A stretch of 64,000 nucleotides of DNA from an uncultured Desulfosoma sp. (GCA_937960435.1 CALGPN010000002.1:1-64000); one strand, 5' to 3'; positions 40,976 through 49,185 are shown, counted from the stretch's first letter. Numbers and translations: made by a program. Notes: generated by a model not told the origin, from the letters alone.

Positions 40976-41194
40976 CTAGGTGTGAACCATGTCGAAGTCC
41001 TGGAAGAAGTGAATGAAATCTTCCTGGAGCTTAAAACAGCTCATTTTGATGCCCGCTTCGGACTGGTTGTGGAAGGTCAGGATGATCCTTCCCGGAGTGA
41101 CGGCATCTTTTTCGATGCGGCCGATTTCTTCCAGATCTCGAAGGACCCTCTTTTCATCGCAATCCGGCTTCAACTGGATCCACATCTTCTTCAT
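40976..41194 (-). CDS. 72-residue protein coupled to the DtxR regulator, unrecognised
   Basis: A small soluble protein starting MKKMWIQLKPDCDEKRVLRD, with PGRIILTFHNQSEAGIKM and a C-terminal LQEDFIHFFQDFDMVHT. The beta-alpha pattern suggests a compact ferredoxin-like fold; two Cys (residues about 12 and 55) are not in a known metal motif. AAAGGAGA lies 4 nt before the ATG. The gene starts inside the end of the DtxR-like gene, overlapping it by 41 nt, so the two are tightly coupled and it may belong to the metal response. Function unknown. Confidence 0.75.
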   Translation of the reverse strand: MKKMWIQLKPDCDEKRVLRDLEEIGRIEKDAVTPGRIILTFHNQSEAGIKMSCFKLQEDFIHFFQDFDMVHT

Positions 41195-41762
41195 GGGTTC
41201 TCCTTTCGGGACCGGGTTCACGGGTTCGTAAAGGCTCCTCCTCAGCGCGGCTTTCTTCACCCTGGAGCTTCTCGAGGCATCGGGCCACACACGCCGGACA
41301 ATCCGGCTCGGTTTCCGATCTTTGGCAATAGGCGGCAAACGCCTGTAACCAGTCGGCCCCGGCTCGAGGGCAAGTCTTGATGAATTCGAGAAACTGCACG
41401 AGCCTTTCGAAAGCCACGGGACCGATAGCATGTTCGATGCGGCACGCGTTGGCTTCCGCCTGATCGGGTTCCAAACGAAGGGCTGTGATAAAGAAATCTT
41501 TCAAGATCTGGTGACGTCGGATAATCTGCTGCGCCACATGGCGCCCTTGGGGGGTGAGCGTCACGTAGCTGTAAGGGCTGTAGTTAATGAGACCACGGAC
41601 GGCCAGCGCCCTCAAGGCTCCGGTGACGGACGCCCGCTGCACGCTCATCTGATCGGCGATGTCCTTGGCTCGCGCGGCTTGATGGGCGTTTTCCAAATGG
41701 AAGATCACCTCCAGGTAATCTTCCAAGCTTGCCGAAAGCCCTGCCAGGGCGTCATTGGTCAT
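41154..41762 (-). CDS. DtxR/MntR-family metal-dependent regulator
   Basis: A 202-residue regulator. The N-terminal winged helix (LEDYLEVIFHLENAHQAARA, DIADQMSVQRASVTGALRAL) is followed by the dimerisation and metal-binding domain (IIRRHQILKDFFITALRL, ANACRIEHAIG, where His and Glu are metal ligands). The C-terminal part has a Cys cluster CQRSETEPDCPACVARC, seen in deltaproteobacterial members of the family, then a charged tail. Such proteins repress iron (feoAB) or manganese uptake genes when metal is bound; no uptake genes lie in this window. The ATG at 41762 has AAGGAA about 9 nt upstream. Confidence 0.9.
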   Translation of the reverse strand: MTNDALAGLSASLEDYLEVIFHLENAHQAARAKDIADQMSVQRASVTGALRALAVRGLINYSPYSYVTLTPQGRHVAQQIIRRHQILKDFFITALRLEPDQAEANACRIEHAIGPVAFERLVQFLEFIKTCPRAGADWLQAFAAYCQRSETEPDCPACVARCLEKLQGEESRAEEEPLRTREPGPERRTHEEDVDPVEAGLR

Positions 41763-41846
41763 AGATTTTTGTTCCTTCACCGGGGTTGTTGTGCCGAAAA
41801 TACCTTGTGAAATCCGAGAGGTCAAGAAAGCCCGAAAGGCACCGTG

Positions 41847-42266
41847 TCATTTTTCTGCGCACCACACCCACAACGCCGCGCAGAGTCCCCAGACGGCGTT
41901 GTAGACGAAAACGAAGAGCGGTGTGAGTTCCCCCAGCGACAGGCCGAACCACCCCTTCTTGAGGACGAAGGGAAAGAAATACAAAAGCTGCGCCGCGGTC
42001 GGGCACAGACTGAAAAGAATGCCTCGGCTGAACACTCCAACGAGGAAGCCGCCCCGCAAGGCAGGAAGAAGAAAAAGAAGACCCCATAGGCCTCCCCAGA
42101 CGATCCGAGGGTACAGAAAGGCTTTGCCCCACACGGGGGCGAGGGCCACGCCCAATTTTTGGGGAAGGCCCGCCTGCCCGAGAGAGGACGACATCCACGA
42201 ATTCACCAGAGCCCCCAGACACCCTCCGGAAAAAGCCACACTGATTCTCGTGATGGTAGCCTTCAC
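41847..42266 (-). CDS. Small integral membrane protein, unrecognised
   Basis: A 139-residue protein with about four hydrophobic spans: ISVAFSGGCLGALVNSW, IVWGGLWGLLFLLPAL, GILFSLCPTAAQLLYFFPFV and FVFVYNAVWGLCAALWVWC. Gly and Trp residues recur inside the spans. The start is taken as GTG at 42266 with AAGGGGA about 10 nt upstream; a TTG at 42314 would add 16 polar residues but has no ribosome binding site. It precedes the dtxR-like gene on the same strand. Function unknown. Confidence 0.7.
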   Translation of the reverse strand: MKATITRISVAFSGGCLGALVNSWMSSSLGQAGLPQKLGVALAPVWGKAFLYPRIVWGGLWGLLFLLPALRGGFLVGVFSRGILFSLCPTAAQLLYFFPFVLKKGWFGLSLGELTPLFVFVYNAVWGLCAALWVWCAEK

Positions 42267-42329
42267 GTCCGTTTCTTCCCCTTGAGGTGGCGAATCATGA
42301 TTTTCGTGCCCCAAAAGATCATCACACGG

Positions 42330-42358
42330 TTGATATCACAGCGTGCAGGATTTATAAA
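42330..42358 (+). promoter_or_regulatory. Sigma-70 promoter for the 80-residue zinc-ribbon gene
   Basis: TTGATA at 42330-42335, a 17-nt spacer and TATAAA at 42353-42358, each one base from consensus, 32 nt before the ATG at 42391. Confidence 0.7.
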
Positions 42359-42390
42359 GGAGCGCCGATTCCGAGGAGAAAGGAGTCTTC

Positions 42391-42633
42391 ATGAAAATCA
42401 AATGTGCCTGTTGTGATTACATCGGGGATGCCGCCCCACTGTCAAAAGGGTCGCGTTCCAAAGAAATCGCCTTGTGGTGCTGCCTGTTCCTGCCGGGTCT
42501 TCTCTATACCTTGTGGCGCCGGTCCAGCGACGGGCGCTACATGGGGTGCCCTCAGTGCCGAAGCGCCCAATTTCGGACGCTGACCCGCCGCGAGTGGAAG
42601 GATCTGGAACGCCAAGGGCTGCTTAAAGGCTAA
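42391..42633 (+). CDS. 80-residue zinc-ribbon protein with one hydrophobic segment
   Basis: A small protein starting MKIKCACCDYIGDAAPLSKG, with CxCC near residue 5 and CPQC near residue 53 as a likely zinc site. Between them lies a hydrophobic stretch (ALWCCLFLPGLLYTLW) that may insert in the membrane; families of this build (zinc ribbon around an LxxPGxxYxxWR core) are common but uncharacterised. AAAGGAG precedes the ATG by 5 nt and a good promoter lies upstream. The cysteine desulfurase gene follows after 130 nt. Confidence 0.78.
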   Translation: MKIKCACCDYIGDAAPLSKGSRSKEIALWCCLFLPGLLYTLWRRSSDGRYMGCPQCRSAQFRTLTRREWKDLERQGLLKG

Positions 42634-42763
42634 GTTTGGGCCGACCACCGGCGCAGCCTCGGGGATTCGAGGCGCCCGCGGACTTTGATGCCCCGTGGCG
42701 GCGCTTTGGGAAATGAAAAATTTCCGGGCCCTGTCGCACGCATTCTTCAGCGCAAGGACCGTC

Positions 42764-43912
42764 ATGGACGATCGGCATCCGATCTATCTCGACTACAACG
42801 CCACAACGCCCATCGACCCAAGAGTCGCGGAAGCCATGCGACCGTGTTGGGAATCTGTCTTCGGGAATCCCTCCAGCAGCCACGCTTACGGGAGGGAAGC
42901 CAAGCGCATGCTTGAAGAAGCGCGGAGCCGCCTGGCCGCGCTCCTGAACGCTCAGAGTGATGAAATCATTTTCACCAGCGGGGGAACGGAGTCCAACAAC
43001 ATGGCCCTGTGTGGTGTGGCGCGGGCTTTGGCATCCCGGGGCCGACACATCGTCACGAGCCGCATCGAACATCCGGCCGTGTTGGAGCCGTGTCTGGCCC
43101 TGATGGAAGAAGGTTTCGATGTCACCTTTGTGCGCGTGGACCAATACGGGATGGTGGACCCGGAGGAAATGATCGCCGCCTTGCGCCGCGACACGATCCT
43201 GGTCAGCCTCATGCATTCCAACAACGAAGTGGGGACGCTCCAACCTGTAAAAGAGATCGCCGAGGCGGCTCGGGCCCGCGGCATCCTGGTCCATTCGGAT
43301 GCCGCTCAAAGTGTTGGCAAGGTGCCTGTGGACGTTTCGGATTTGGGCTTAGACCTTTTGACGGTGGCCGGCCATAAACTCTATGCCCCGAAAGGGGTGG
43401 GGGCGCTTTATGTGCGCCGCGGGACGCCCATCCAAAGAATTTTACACGGGGCGGGGCAGGAGCGAGGCCTTCGGCCCGGCACGGAAAACGTTTTGGAGAT
43501 CGTCGGCTTGGGCATGGCGGCCGCCGTGGCCATGGAAGAACTTCCCGAGGAAATGGCGCGAATGCAAACCTTGCGGGACCGGTTGCAGGATCGGCTTCTC
43601 GCCGCTTTTCCCGAAGCCCGGGTAAACGGCCATCCCTATCGGAGGCTTCCTAACACTTTGAGCCTGTCTTTTCCTGGAACCCCGGCCGATGCGCTCCTGC
43701 AGGCCATGCCGGAAGTGGCGGCATCGGCCGGCGCGGCCTGCCACAGCGACCAGGTGCGGGTGTCCCATGTGCTGGAAGCCATGGGTGTTCCCATGGATAC
43801 GGCCAAGGGCACGGTGCGGCTGTCCGTGGGACGGTTCACCCGAGACGATGAGATCGAGGCCGCGGCGTCGACCATCGAGAAGGCGGTACAAAAAGTCAGA
43901 GAGCACCCATAG
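42764..43912 (+). CDS. Cysteine desulfurase (NifS/IscS family)
   Basis: A 382-residue PLP enzyme. Seen: IYLDYNATTPIDPRV at the N terminus, FTSGGTESNNMAL (cofactor phosphate region), LVSLMHSNNEVGTLQPVKEI, the Schiff-base Lys in TVAGHKLYAPKGVGALY, GAGQERGLRPGTENV and the mobile loop ASAGAACHSDQVRVSHVLE with the catalytic Cys. It supplies sulfur from cysteine for Fe-S clusters or thio-modifications. No iscU or nifU gene adjoins, so a dedicated Fe-S role is not shown. The ATG at 42764 has AAGGA 5 nt upstream; an in-frame ATG at 42695 adds residues unlike the family. Confidence 0.92.
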   Translation: MDDRHPIYLDYNATTPIDPRVAEAMRPCWESVFGNPSSSHAYGREAKRMLEEARSRLAALLNAQSDEIIFTSGGTESNNMALCGVARALASRGRHIVTSRIEHPAVLEPCLALMEEGFDVTFVRVDQYGMVDPEEMIAALRRDTILVSLMHSNNEVGTLQPVKEIAEAARARGILVHSDAAQSVGKVPVDVSDLGLDLLTVAGHKLYAPKGVGALYVRRGTPIQRILHGAGQERGLRPGTENVLEIVGLGMAAAVAMEELPEEMARMQTLRDRLQDRLLAAFPEARVNGHPYRRLPNTLSLSFPGTPADALLQAMPEVAASAGAACHSDQVRVSHVLEAMGVPMDTAKGTVRLSVGRFTRDDEIEAAASTIEKAVQKVREHP

Positions 43913-43921
43913 AGGTAGGAC

Positions 43922-44533
43922 ATGAATCGTCCGGGCGTTCCTTGGGCCGATGCGGAGGCCATGCGCCGGCGGCTCCAGGAAAAGATTCTCGATCAAGCCT
44001 TCCAGGTGGCCGACACCCCCGTCTTCAAGCTCGTCTCGGGAGCCGTCAGCCGCTTTTATTTCAATTGTAAACGCGTGACCCTGGACCCGGAGGGCATGGT
44101 CCTCATCGGCCATCTTATCTTCGAAAAAATCAAGCCCTTGAACGTCCAAGGCATCGGGGGGCTCACCCTGGGGGCCGATCCCATCGCCGATGCCGTCGCC
44201 TACACGTCTTGGATTCACGGGTGTCCCATCCAAGCCTTCGTGGTGCGAAAGGCCCAAAAAGAACACGGGATTCCGGCCCGCATCGAGGGGAACCTTCGGC
44301 AGGGGGACCGAGTGGTCGTCGTGGACGACGTGATCACGACGGGTGGTTCGACCATTCAAGCCATCCGAGCCTGCAAGGCGGCGGGGCTGCATGTGGTGCA
44401 GGCCGTGGTCCTGGTCGATCGGCAGGAAATGAACGGTCGGCAAAATATTCTGGAAGAGGTGGACAAGGTGGAAGCCTTGGTGCTTCGAGACGAGATTATG
44501 GCGTTGCATGAAGCTCGCAGCGCTCGAGGGTAG
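43922..44533 (+). CDS. pyrE: Orotate phosphoribosyltransferase
   Basis: A 203-residue type I phosphoribosyltransferase with the PRPP-binding loop RVVVVDDVITTGGSTIQA, FVVRKAQKEHGIPARIEGNL (the flexible catalytic loop region) and VSRFYFNCKRVTLDPEG at the N-terminal side. It converts orotate and PRPP to OMP in pyrimidine synthesis. It starts 9 nt after the cysteine desulfurase stop and is followed by galE, so the three form a plus-strand operon without an obvious common pathway. Confidence 0.94.
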   Translation: MNRPGVPWADAEAMRRRLQEKILDQAFQVADTPVFKLVSGAVSRFYFNCKRVTLDPEGMVLIGHLIFEKIKPLNVQGIGGLTLGADPIADAVAYTSWIHGCPIQAFVVRKAQKEHGIPARIEGNLRQGDRVVVVDDVITTGGSTIQAIRACKAAGLHVVQAVVLVDRQEMNGRQNILEEVDKVEALVLRDEIMALHEARSARG

Positions 44534-44550
44534 GGAAAGGGATCGGTGTC

Positions 44551-45549
44551 ATGAACATCCTGGTGACGGGAGGAGCCGGCTATATCGGGTCCCACACGGC
44601 CAAGACGGTTCGAAAGCACGGCCATACGCCTATCGTGTTCGACAACTTGAGTCGCGGTTGGGCGGACTGGGTGCGCTACGGGCCGTTTGTCTACGGGGAC
44701 ATCCGGGACGAAGAGGCCCTCTATCAGGTCCTTCGAGCTTTTCGGGTGGACGCCGTCATTCATTTCGCCGCTCTGGCCCTTGTCGAGGAATCGGTTCGAA
44801 ACCCTTCGGATTATTTCGACCACAATGTCCGCGGCACCATCGCCTTGGTGCGGGCCATGGGTCGGGCTGGCGTCCGCCGGTTGGTCTTTTCCAGTTCTGC
44901 GGCCGTCTACGGCAGAGCGAAGACCTGCCCCATTCCTGAGGATCATCCCAAGGAACCGACCAACCCCTATGGCCTGACCAAATGGCAGGGCGAGCAAATC
45001 CTTGAGACGGTAGCGGCCGCTTCCGGTATCCGCCTGGCCGTCCTTCGCTATTTCAATGTGGTGGGAAACGACCCGGACGGAGAGATTTACGAACGGCACG
45101 AGCCGGAAACCCATGTGCTCCCGAACCTCATGCGGGCCGCCTTAACCGGGGCGCCGTTTTATCTTTTCGGCACGGACCACAAGACCCCGGACGGGACGGC
45201 GGTGCGAGATTACGTGTATGTGCTGGATCTGGCCGAGGCCCACGTGGCGGCTCTGGAAGTGCTGGAGAACCGCGAACGGTTGGTGTCCAACGTGGGTCGG
45301 GGGGCGGGAGTCTCCGTTCGGGAGGTGGTGACGGCCGTGGAACAGAGCCTGGAAATCAAGGTGGCCGTGGTGGAAAAACCCAAGAGGCCGGGAGACCCGC
45401 CGACGCTGGTGGCCGACAACGCCTTCCTCAAGACCTGGTTTGACCGCCCTTTCAAAACCCTGCCTGAAGTCATCAGGGAAATGGCCCGCCAAAGGGCCTT
45501 CCTGGATGGTCTTCGCCCCGAGAACGCACCGCCCGTGCCGGAGCGCTGA
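44551..45549 (+). CDS. galE: UDP-glucose 4-epimerase (GalE-type SDR)
   Basis: A 332-residue extended short-chain dehydrogenase. NAD-binding motif VTGGAGYIGSHTAKT, the FAALALVEESVRNP segment, SSSAAVYG with the catalytic Ser region and YGLTKWQGEQ with the Tyr-x3-Lys pair; FNVVGNDPDGEI and DGTAVRDYVYVLDLAEAHV are typical of GalE. It interconverts UDP-glucose and UDP-galactose for surface polysaccharide. It follows pyrE by 17 nt. Confidence 0.93.
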   Translation: MNILVTGGAGYIGSHTAKTVRKHGHTPIVFDNLSRGWADWVRYGPFVYGDIRDEEALYQVLRAFRVDAVIHFAALALVEESVRNPSDYFDHNVRGTIALVRAMGRAGVRRLVFSSSAAVYGRAKTCPIPEDHPKEPTNPYGLTKWQGEQILETVAAASGIRLAVLRYFNVVGNDPDGEIYERHEPETHVLPNLMRAALTGAPFYLFGTDHKTPDGTAVRDYVYVLDLAEAHVAALEVLENRERLVSNVGRGAGVSVREVVTAVEQSLEIKVAVVEKPKRPGDPPTLVADNAFLKTWFDRPFKTLPEVIREMARQRAFLDGLRPENAPPVPER

Positions 45550-45632
45550 ACGGTTCGAGATCGCCTTCCCCTCTTCAGGCCCGACGACCATGGGTGACGC
45601 CATTTCTTGAGAACAAGGATCCTGCGCTTCGC

Positions 45633-46742
45633 CTAGCCTCGGAAGAGACCGTTCCCGGCATTTCCTCGCAAAAAAGGGTCCAACGTGCCGAAGGAGACGA
45701 CCTGGTCGAAACGGGCCGGGTTCCAACGGGGTCGATTGTCCTTGTCGATCAGGCGCGCACGAACACCTTCCCAAAAGTCGTGGTGGCCGATCATCCAGCA
45801 GGCGGCGCGGGTGTCCAGGGCAAAAACTTCCTCCAAAGGACGGCCCCGCTGGCGCTTTAACAGCGCCAATGTGAGGACCACGGCCGTCGGCGACCTTTCG
45901 GACAAGCGTCGAAACACGCCTTCACACAGGCGGCTCTGCACCTGACATTGGGAAAGATCTTCTAAAAGTTTCGGCACCGACGCGACCCCATCAAAATAGC
46001 AGCGCACCCAGTCGTCCATTTCGGGATCGTGGGGAAGGGGTTCCGTCGTACGGAAAGAGGAAACGATTTCATGAAGCCTGTGCGCCGCTTCATGGCGGTT
46101 TACGGGAAGATCCGGGGCCGTCTCTGCCAAGATCTGGATGAGCCTGTCGATCCGGGCAGACGGTACCCAATGGGTGGCCAGACCCAAGCGCACGGCGTGA
46201 GCTCCAAAGACGTCGTCTCCCGTCAGCGCCAAATACTCGGGGTATCCTGGCGGGCATTTGTCGTGGAGCCATGCCGTGGCGCCCACATCCGGGAAGAAAC
46301 CGATACGCGTTTCCGGCATGGCCATGTGGGTGGTTTCTGTGGCGACGACGACGTCGGCTCCCGCCGCCAGCCCAAGGCCTCCGCCCATGGTCACACCGTG
46401 GGCGATCACGACCACGGTTTTGGGATACCGGTGAAGGGTGAGATCTAAAGCGTACTCCTCGTGGAAAAAGGACTCAGCCGTGGTTTGCCGCCCCTGATGC
46501 ACAAGCATCGCCACGGTTTTGATGTCGCCTCCGGCACAAAAGGCTTTGGGGCCGGTTCCTGTCATCAAAATGAGGCGAATCCTGTCGTCGCCCCGGGCGG
46601 CCTCCAGCACGGCGCTCATGTGCCGGACCATGCCGAGAGACAGGCTATTGAGCGCCTCCGGCCGATCCAGCCGGATATGCAGCATGGCGCCGTCCGTTTC
46701 AACGCGCACGTGAGGATCCCTGTGCTCGGTCGCAACGTCCAT
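45633..46742 (-). CDS. 3-hydroxyisobutyryl-CoA hydrolase-like (enoyl-CoA hydratase superfamily)
   Basis: A 369-residue crotonase-fold protein. Seen: IRLDRPEALNSLSLGMV, oxyanion-hole stretch FCAGGDIKTVAML, GVTMGGGLGLAAGADVVVAT and MPETRIGFFPDVGATAWL with the conserved Glu and Asp. The extra C-terminal region of about 110 residues (CEGVFRRLSERSPTAVVLTL) and the total length match the 3-hydroxyisobutyryl-CoA hydrolase subgroup of valine breakdown rather than simple hydratases, though that group contains other thioester hydrolases. AAGGAGG lies 10 nt before the ATG. It is transcribed alone and converges on galE. Confidence 0.87.
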   Translation of the reverse strand: MDVATEHRDPHVRVETDGAMLHIRLDRPEALNSLSLGMVRHMSAVLEAARGDDRIRLILMTGTGPKAFCAGGDIKTVAMLVHQGRQTTAESFFHEEYALDLTLHRYPKTVVVIAHGVTMGGGLGLAAGADVVVATETTHMAMPETRIGFFPDVGATAWLHDKCPPGYPEYLALTGDDVFGAHAVRLGLATHWVPSARIDRLIQILAETAPDLPVNRHEAAHRLHEIVSSFRTTEPLPHDPEMDDWVRCYFDGVASVPKLLEDLSQCQVQSRLCEGVFRRLSERSPTAVVLTLALLKRQRGRPLEEVFALDTRAACWMIGHHDFWEGVRARLIDKDNRPRWNPARFDQVVSFGTLDPFLRGNAGNGLFRG

Positions 46743-47360
46743 AGGGTGAGGACCTCCTTTGGATGTGGGAAGCGGAAAGTTGTTGATTGTCAAGAGTCCC
46801 TTAATCACTCCATGATCTTCGGTCACGTGTTTCGGCTTTCCCATGAATTGTCGCCGGCCAGTCGATGATTTAGGGCCTGGGGGCCGCCCATCCCATAGGG
46901 GGAAACCGTAGGTTGGGGTGAGCGCAGCGAACCCCAACGGCACCACGCAGCAAACAATAAGAATTGTTCGATAGAGCAACCTCAAGGGCAGCCTATCCCA
47001 CCGCCGCAACGCCATCATGCCGTAAGCAGCAAGAATGGGTCGGGCCGAGCGAAACCAAGGTGCGAGGAGCACGACGCGCGGACTGTCTTGGTTTTATTTT
47101 TCTTGCGCAGGTTCGGCCGGATTGATAGGGTTTTCGCACGGCCAGGTGACGGCCCGTTCTCCGTCGTGTGGACTTGACCGAGCCTTTGCCCTGTTGTTCC
47201 GCCCTCTTCGTGCTTTTCTCATCCCTTTTCCCGTCCGAGTTTCCCCGCAAACTGTCTTTTTCGCTCCCAGTGCCGGCCACGTGCTCCGGTTCATGCGGCC
47301 GTCATCGGCACGGCGTTATGCAAAAGACCTTGACCACACATTTTGGGCGGGAGGGAGACT
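46743..47360. other. 618-base intergenic region without a supported gene
   Basis: The region holds the REP-like hairpin (46912-46938) and surrounding sequence that resembles degenerate repeat DNA. Open frames occur on both strands but none combines a ribosome binding site, length and protein-like composition. A T-rich stretch at 47090-47103 and 47195-47265 breaks the local GC pattern. The last 20 bases carry the ribosome binding site of the next gene. Confidence 0.5.
46912..46938. repeat. REP-like palindrome (GTTGGGG...CCCCAAC)
   Basis: GTTGGGG at 46912-46918 and CCCCAAC at 46932-46938 around TGAGCGCAGCGAA. The core 'TAGGTTGGGGTGAGCGCAGC' type is a dispersed short palindrome found in many bacterial genomes, often near RAYT transposases. 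Only one clear copy lies in this window. Confidence 0.6.
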
Positions 47361-48311
47361 ATGCGACTGATCGTCATTGGACAGGCGCCGTTTGGGCGCG
47401 ATTGCTTGCAGGCGTTGTTGGACGGTGGGGAAAACGTGGTGGGGGCCGTCACCGTGCCAGACGTCCCCGGGGCGAAAAAACCCAACCCATTCAAGGAACT
47501 GGCCGTGGAACGGGGTTTGCCTTTGCTCCAGCCGCGCTCCCTCAAAGGCCCCGAGGTTTTGGCGTGGGTTCGGGATAAAAAGCCTGATCTTTTTGTTCTG
47601 GTCTTCGTCACGCAATACATGGGAAAGGACGTCATTGAGGCCGCTACGCTCGGCGGCATTAACTATCATCCATCGCTTCTCCCCAAATATCGGGGCGGCA
47701 GCGCCATCGCGTGGGCTCTTATTCACGGGGAAAAGGAAACAGGGGTGACCATTCACTACATCGACGACGGCGTGGATACCGGAGACATCGTTCTCCAGGA
47801 AGCCGTCGCCATTGGGTCGGACGACACCACCGCAAGCCTTTATTTCAACAAGCTTTACCCACTAGGCGTGAAGCTTGTCCCCGAAGCCGTCCGCCTCATC
47901 CGGGAAGGCAAGGCACTGCGGATCCCGCAAGACCCCCGCCTGGCGTCTTTTCAGCCCGCCCTCAAACCGGAACATACCGGCATCGACTGGAGACAGACGG
48001 CAGACACTGTGCATAACCTGATTCGTGGGGCTTTTCCGGTGCCCGGAGCCGGCACCCGCTGGCAGGGGAAAAATCTGACCATTTTGGAATCCGTTCCTGT
48101 CCTCGAGGCGTCGTGGGAGAAGCCCAGGCACGCGCCGGGAGAAATTCTCGAACTCGGGGAGGAAGGCTTCACGGTCCAAACGGGTCTAGGGCGGATTTTG
48201 GTCAAACGGGTCCAGAGCAAAGAGGCCGGGAAAGTGGGGGCCGCCGAATTTGCCAAAGCCCAGGGGCTCAAGCCGGGAGACGTCCTCGAATCCCTCCTGG
48301 GCACCAAGTGA
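47361..48311 (+). CDS. Formyltransferase/hydrolase of the 10-formyl-THF dehydrogenase N-domain type (Fmt-like)
   Basis: A 316-residue protein. It begins MRLIVIGQAPFGRDCLQALL and has VVGAVTVPDVPGAKKPNP, INYHPSLLPKYRGGSAIAW, then IHYIDDGVDTGDIVLQE. The catalytic triad of Fmt-fold enzymes is present: Asn and His in INYHPS and Asp in DDGVDTGD. The early region and the SLYFNKLYPLGVKLVPEAVR and WRQTADTVHNLIRG segments look closer to the hydrolase domain of 10-formyl-THF dehydrogenase than to methionyl-tRNA formyltransferase. The C-terminal domain (about 210-316) is Fmt_C-like. It could be a second Fmt, a formyl-THF hydrolase or a sugar formyltransferase. GAGGGAGA precedes the ATG; a TTG six codons earlier is less likely. 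Confidence 0.85.
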   Translation: MRLIVIGQAPFGRDCLQALLDGGENVVGAVTVPDVPGAKKPNPFKELAVERGLPLLQPRSLKGPEVLAWVRDKKPDLFVLVFVTQYMGKDVIEAATLGGINYHPSLLPKYRGGSAIAWALIHGEKETGVTIHYIDDGVDTGDIVLQEAVAIGSDDTTASLYFNKLYPLGVKLVPEAVRLIREGKALRIPQDPRLASFQPALKPEHTGIDWRQTADTVHNLIRGAFPVPGAGTRWQGKNLTILESVPVLEASWEKPRHAPGEILELGEEGFTVQTGLGRILVKRVQSKEAGKVGAAEFAKAQGLKPGDVLESLLGTK

Positions 48312-48523
48312 GGTTTCCGTCCTGGCGCCAGGTCGGGGCGGACGAGCTTTGTGAGGCTCTGTCGTCTCCCGCGAACCTGCGGCAAAGTTCCGAGATGCCC
48401 ACCGACGGCGTCATCGTCCCAGGGAATCGGTCGTCAGACCGGTGTTTTCGCTCACGGAAGGTCCGCGCGCATCACAATGGAATGTTTTACGTGCTCAGGC
48501 GTGCCCGCAAGGGGCTGCGAAAG

Positions 48524-48559
48524 CCTAGAACGATTCTGTCTAGGTAGAGTGATTTTTTT
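48524..48559 (+). terminator. Weak terminator-like hairpin after the formyltransferase gene
   Basis: CCTAGA at 48524-48529 pairs with TCTAGG at 48539-48544; a T7 run follows 8 nt later at 48553-48559. The gap makes it a poor terminator. The stretch 48312-48610 holds no gene. Confidence 0.4.
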
Positions 48560-48610
48560 CAGGAGTTAAAAAGCAGGAAGGAGCGAGTGACGAAGCACGA
48601 AACGACGAAA

Positions 48611-49118
48611 ATGCCGTTGGTTGGGGACCACGCACCGGAGTTTACAACCGATAGGGCACACAGGGAATTTATTTCCCCAAGGATTATGAAGGCAGTTGGG
48701 TCGTGTTCTTTTCTCACCCGGCGGATTTTATGCTCGTTTGCACCACAGAGTTTATGACGTTCGCCGCCAAGGAGGCTGAATTTGCCAAACGCAACTGTAA
48801 ACTTCCGGGCCTTTCTACTGACAGTCTTTATGCTCACATTGCGTGGCTACGGACAATCAAGGAAAAAATCAACGCGATCCTTTATGTCCTCTTTCCAACG
48901 GGCATAATGCGGACGAGGTGCTGCGGCTGCTCACGGCCCTCCAAACGACGGACGCCCACGGCGTCGCCACACCGGCCAATCGGCAACCGGGGGACGACGT
49001 CATTGTAGCGCCGCCGGCCTCCTGTGGGGTGGCTGGGGAGCGCACCGAAACCCCGGATGCCGACGTCACGTGCTTGGATTGGTTTATGTGTCTGAAGAAG
49101 TGCCCGCCGATCCAATAA
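48611..49118 (+). pseudogene. Decayed peroxiredoxin (AhpC/Prx6-type) gene
   Basis: Three reading-frame pieces align in order with a 1-Cys/Prx6-type peroxiredoxin. Piece 1 from the ATG at 48611: MPLVGDHAPEF. Piece 2, in the next frame from about 48675: FPKDYEGSWVVFFSHPADF, LVCTTEFMTFAAKEAEFAKR, then DSLYAHIAWLRTIKEKIN. Piece 3, in the third frame from about 48880: SNGHNADEVLRLLTALQTTD, AHGVATPANRQPGDDVIV, ending CLDWFMCLKKCPP with TAA at 49116. Two frameshifts are needed, and about 55 residues between KEKIN and the SNG segment are missing. The peroxidatic Cys (CTTE) is still readable, but an intact enzyme cannot be made. A terminator follows. Confidence 0.9.
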
Positions 49119-49154
49119 AGGTGTGTTTCCGAAACATCGCCTCTGGAATTGGTG

Positions 49155-49185
49155 CCCCGTGGGCCTTCGGCCCCGCGGGGTTTTT
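49155..49185 (+). terminator. Rho-independent terminator after the peroxiredoxin pseudogene
   Basis: CCCCG and CGGGG outer arms plus GGGCC/GGCCC inner arms around a TTC loop, followed by T5 at 49181-49185. It is intact although the gene is not, and overlaps the end of the converging CDF gene by two bases. Confidence 0.85.

Noticed and set aside
47035-47370. Short open frames of about 110 codons before the formyltransferase gene
   Set aside because: No ribosome binding site, low-complexity Ser/Pro/Phe composition and overlap with repeat-like DNA.
48703-49118. Two separate small genes of about 100 and 90 codons
   Set aside because: They are fragments of one peroxiredoxin in different frames, so they are reported together as a pseudogene.
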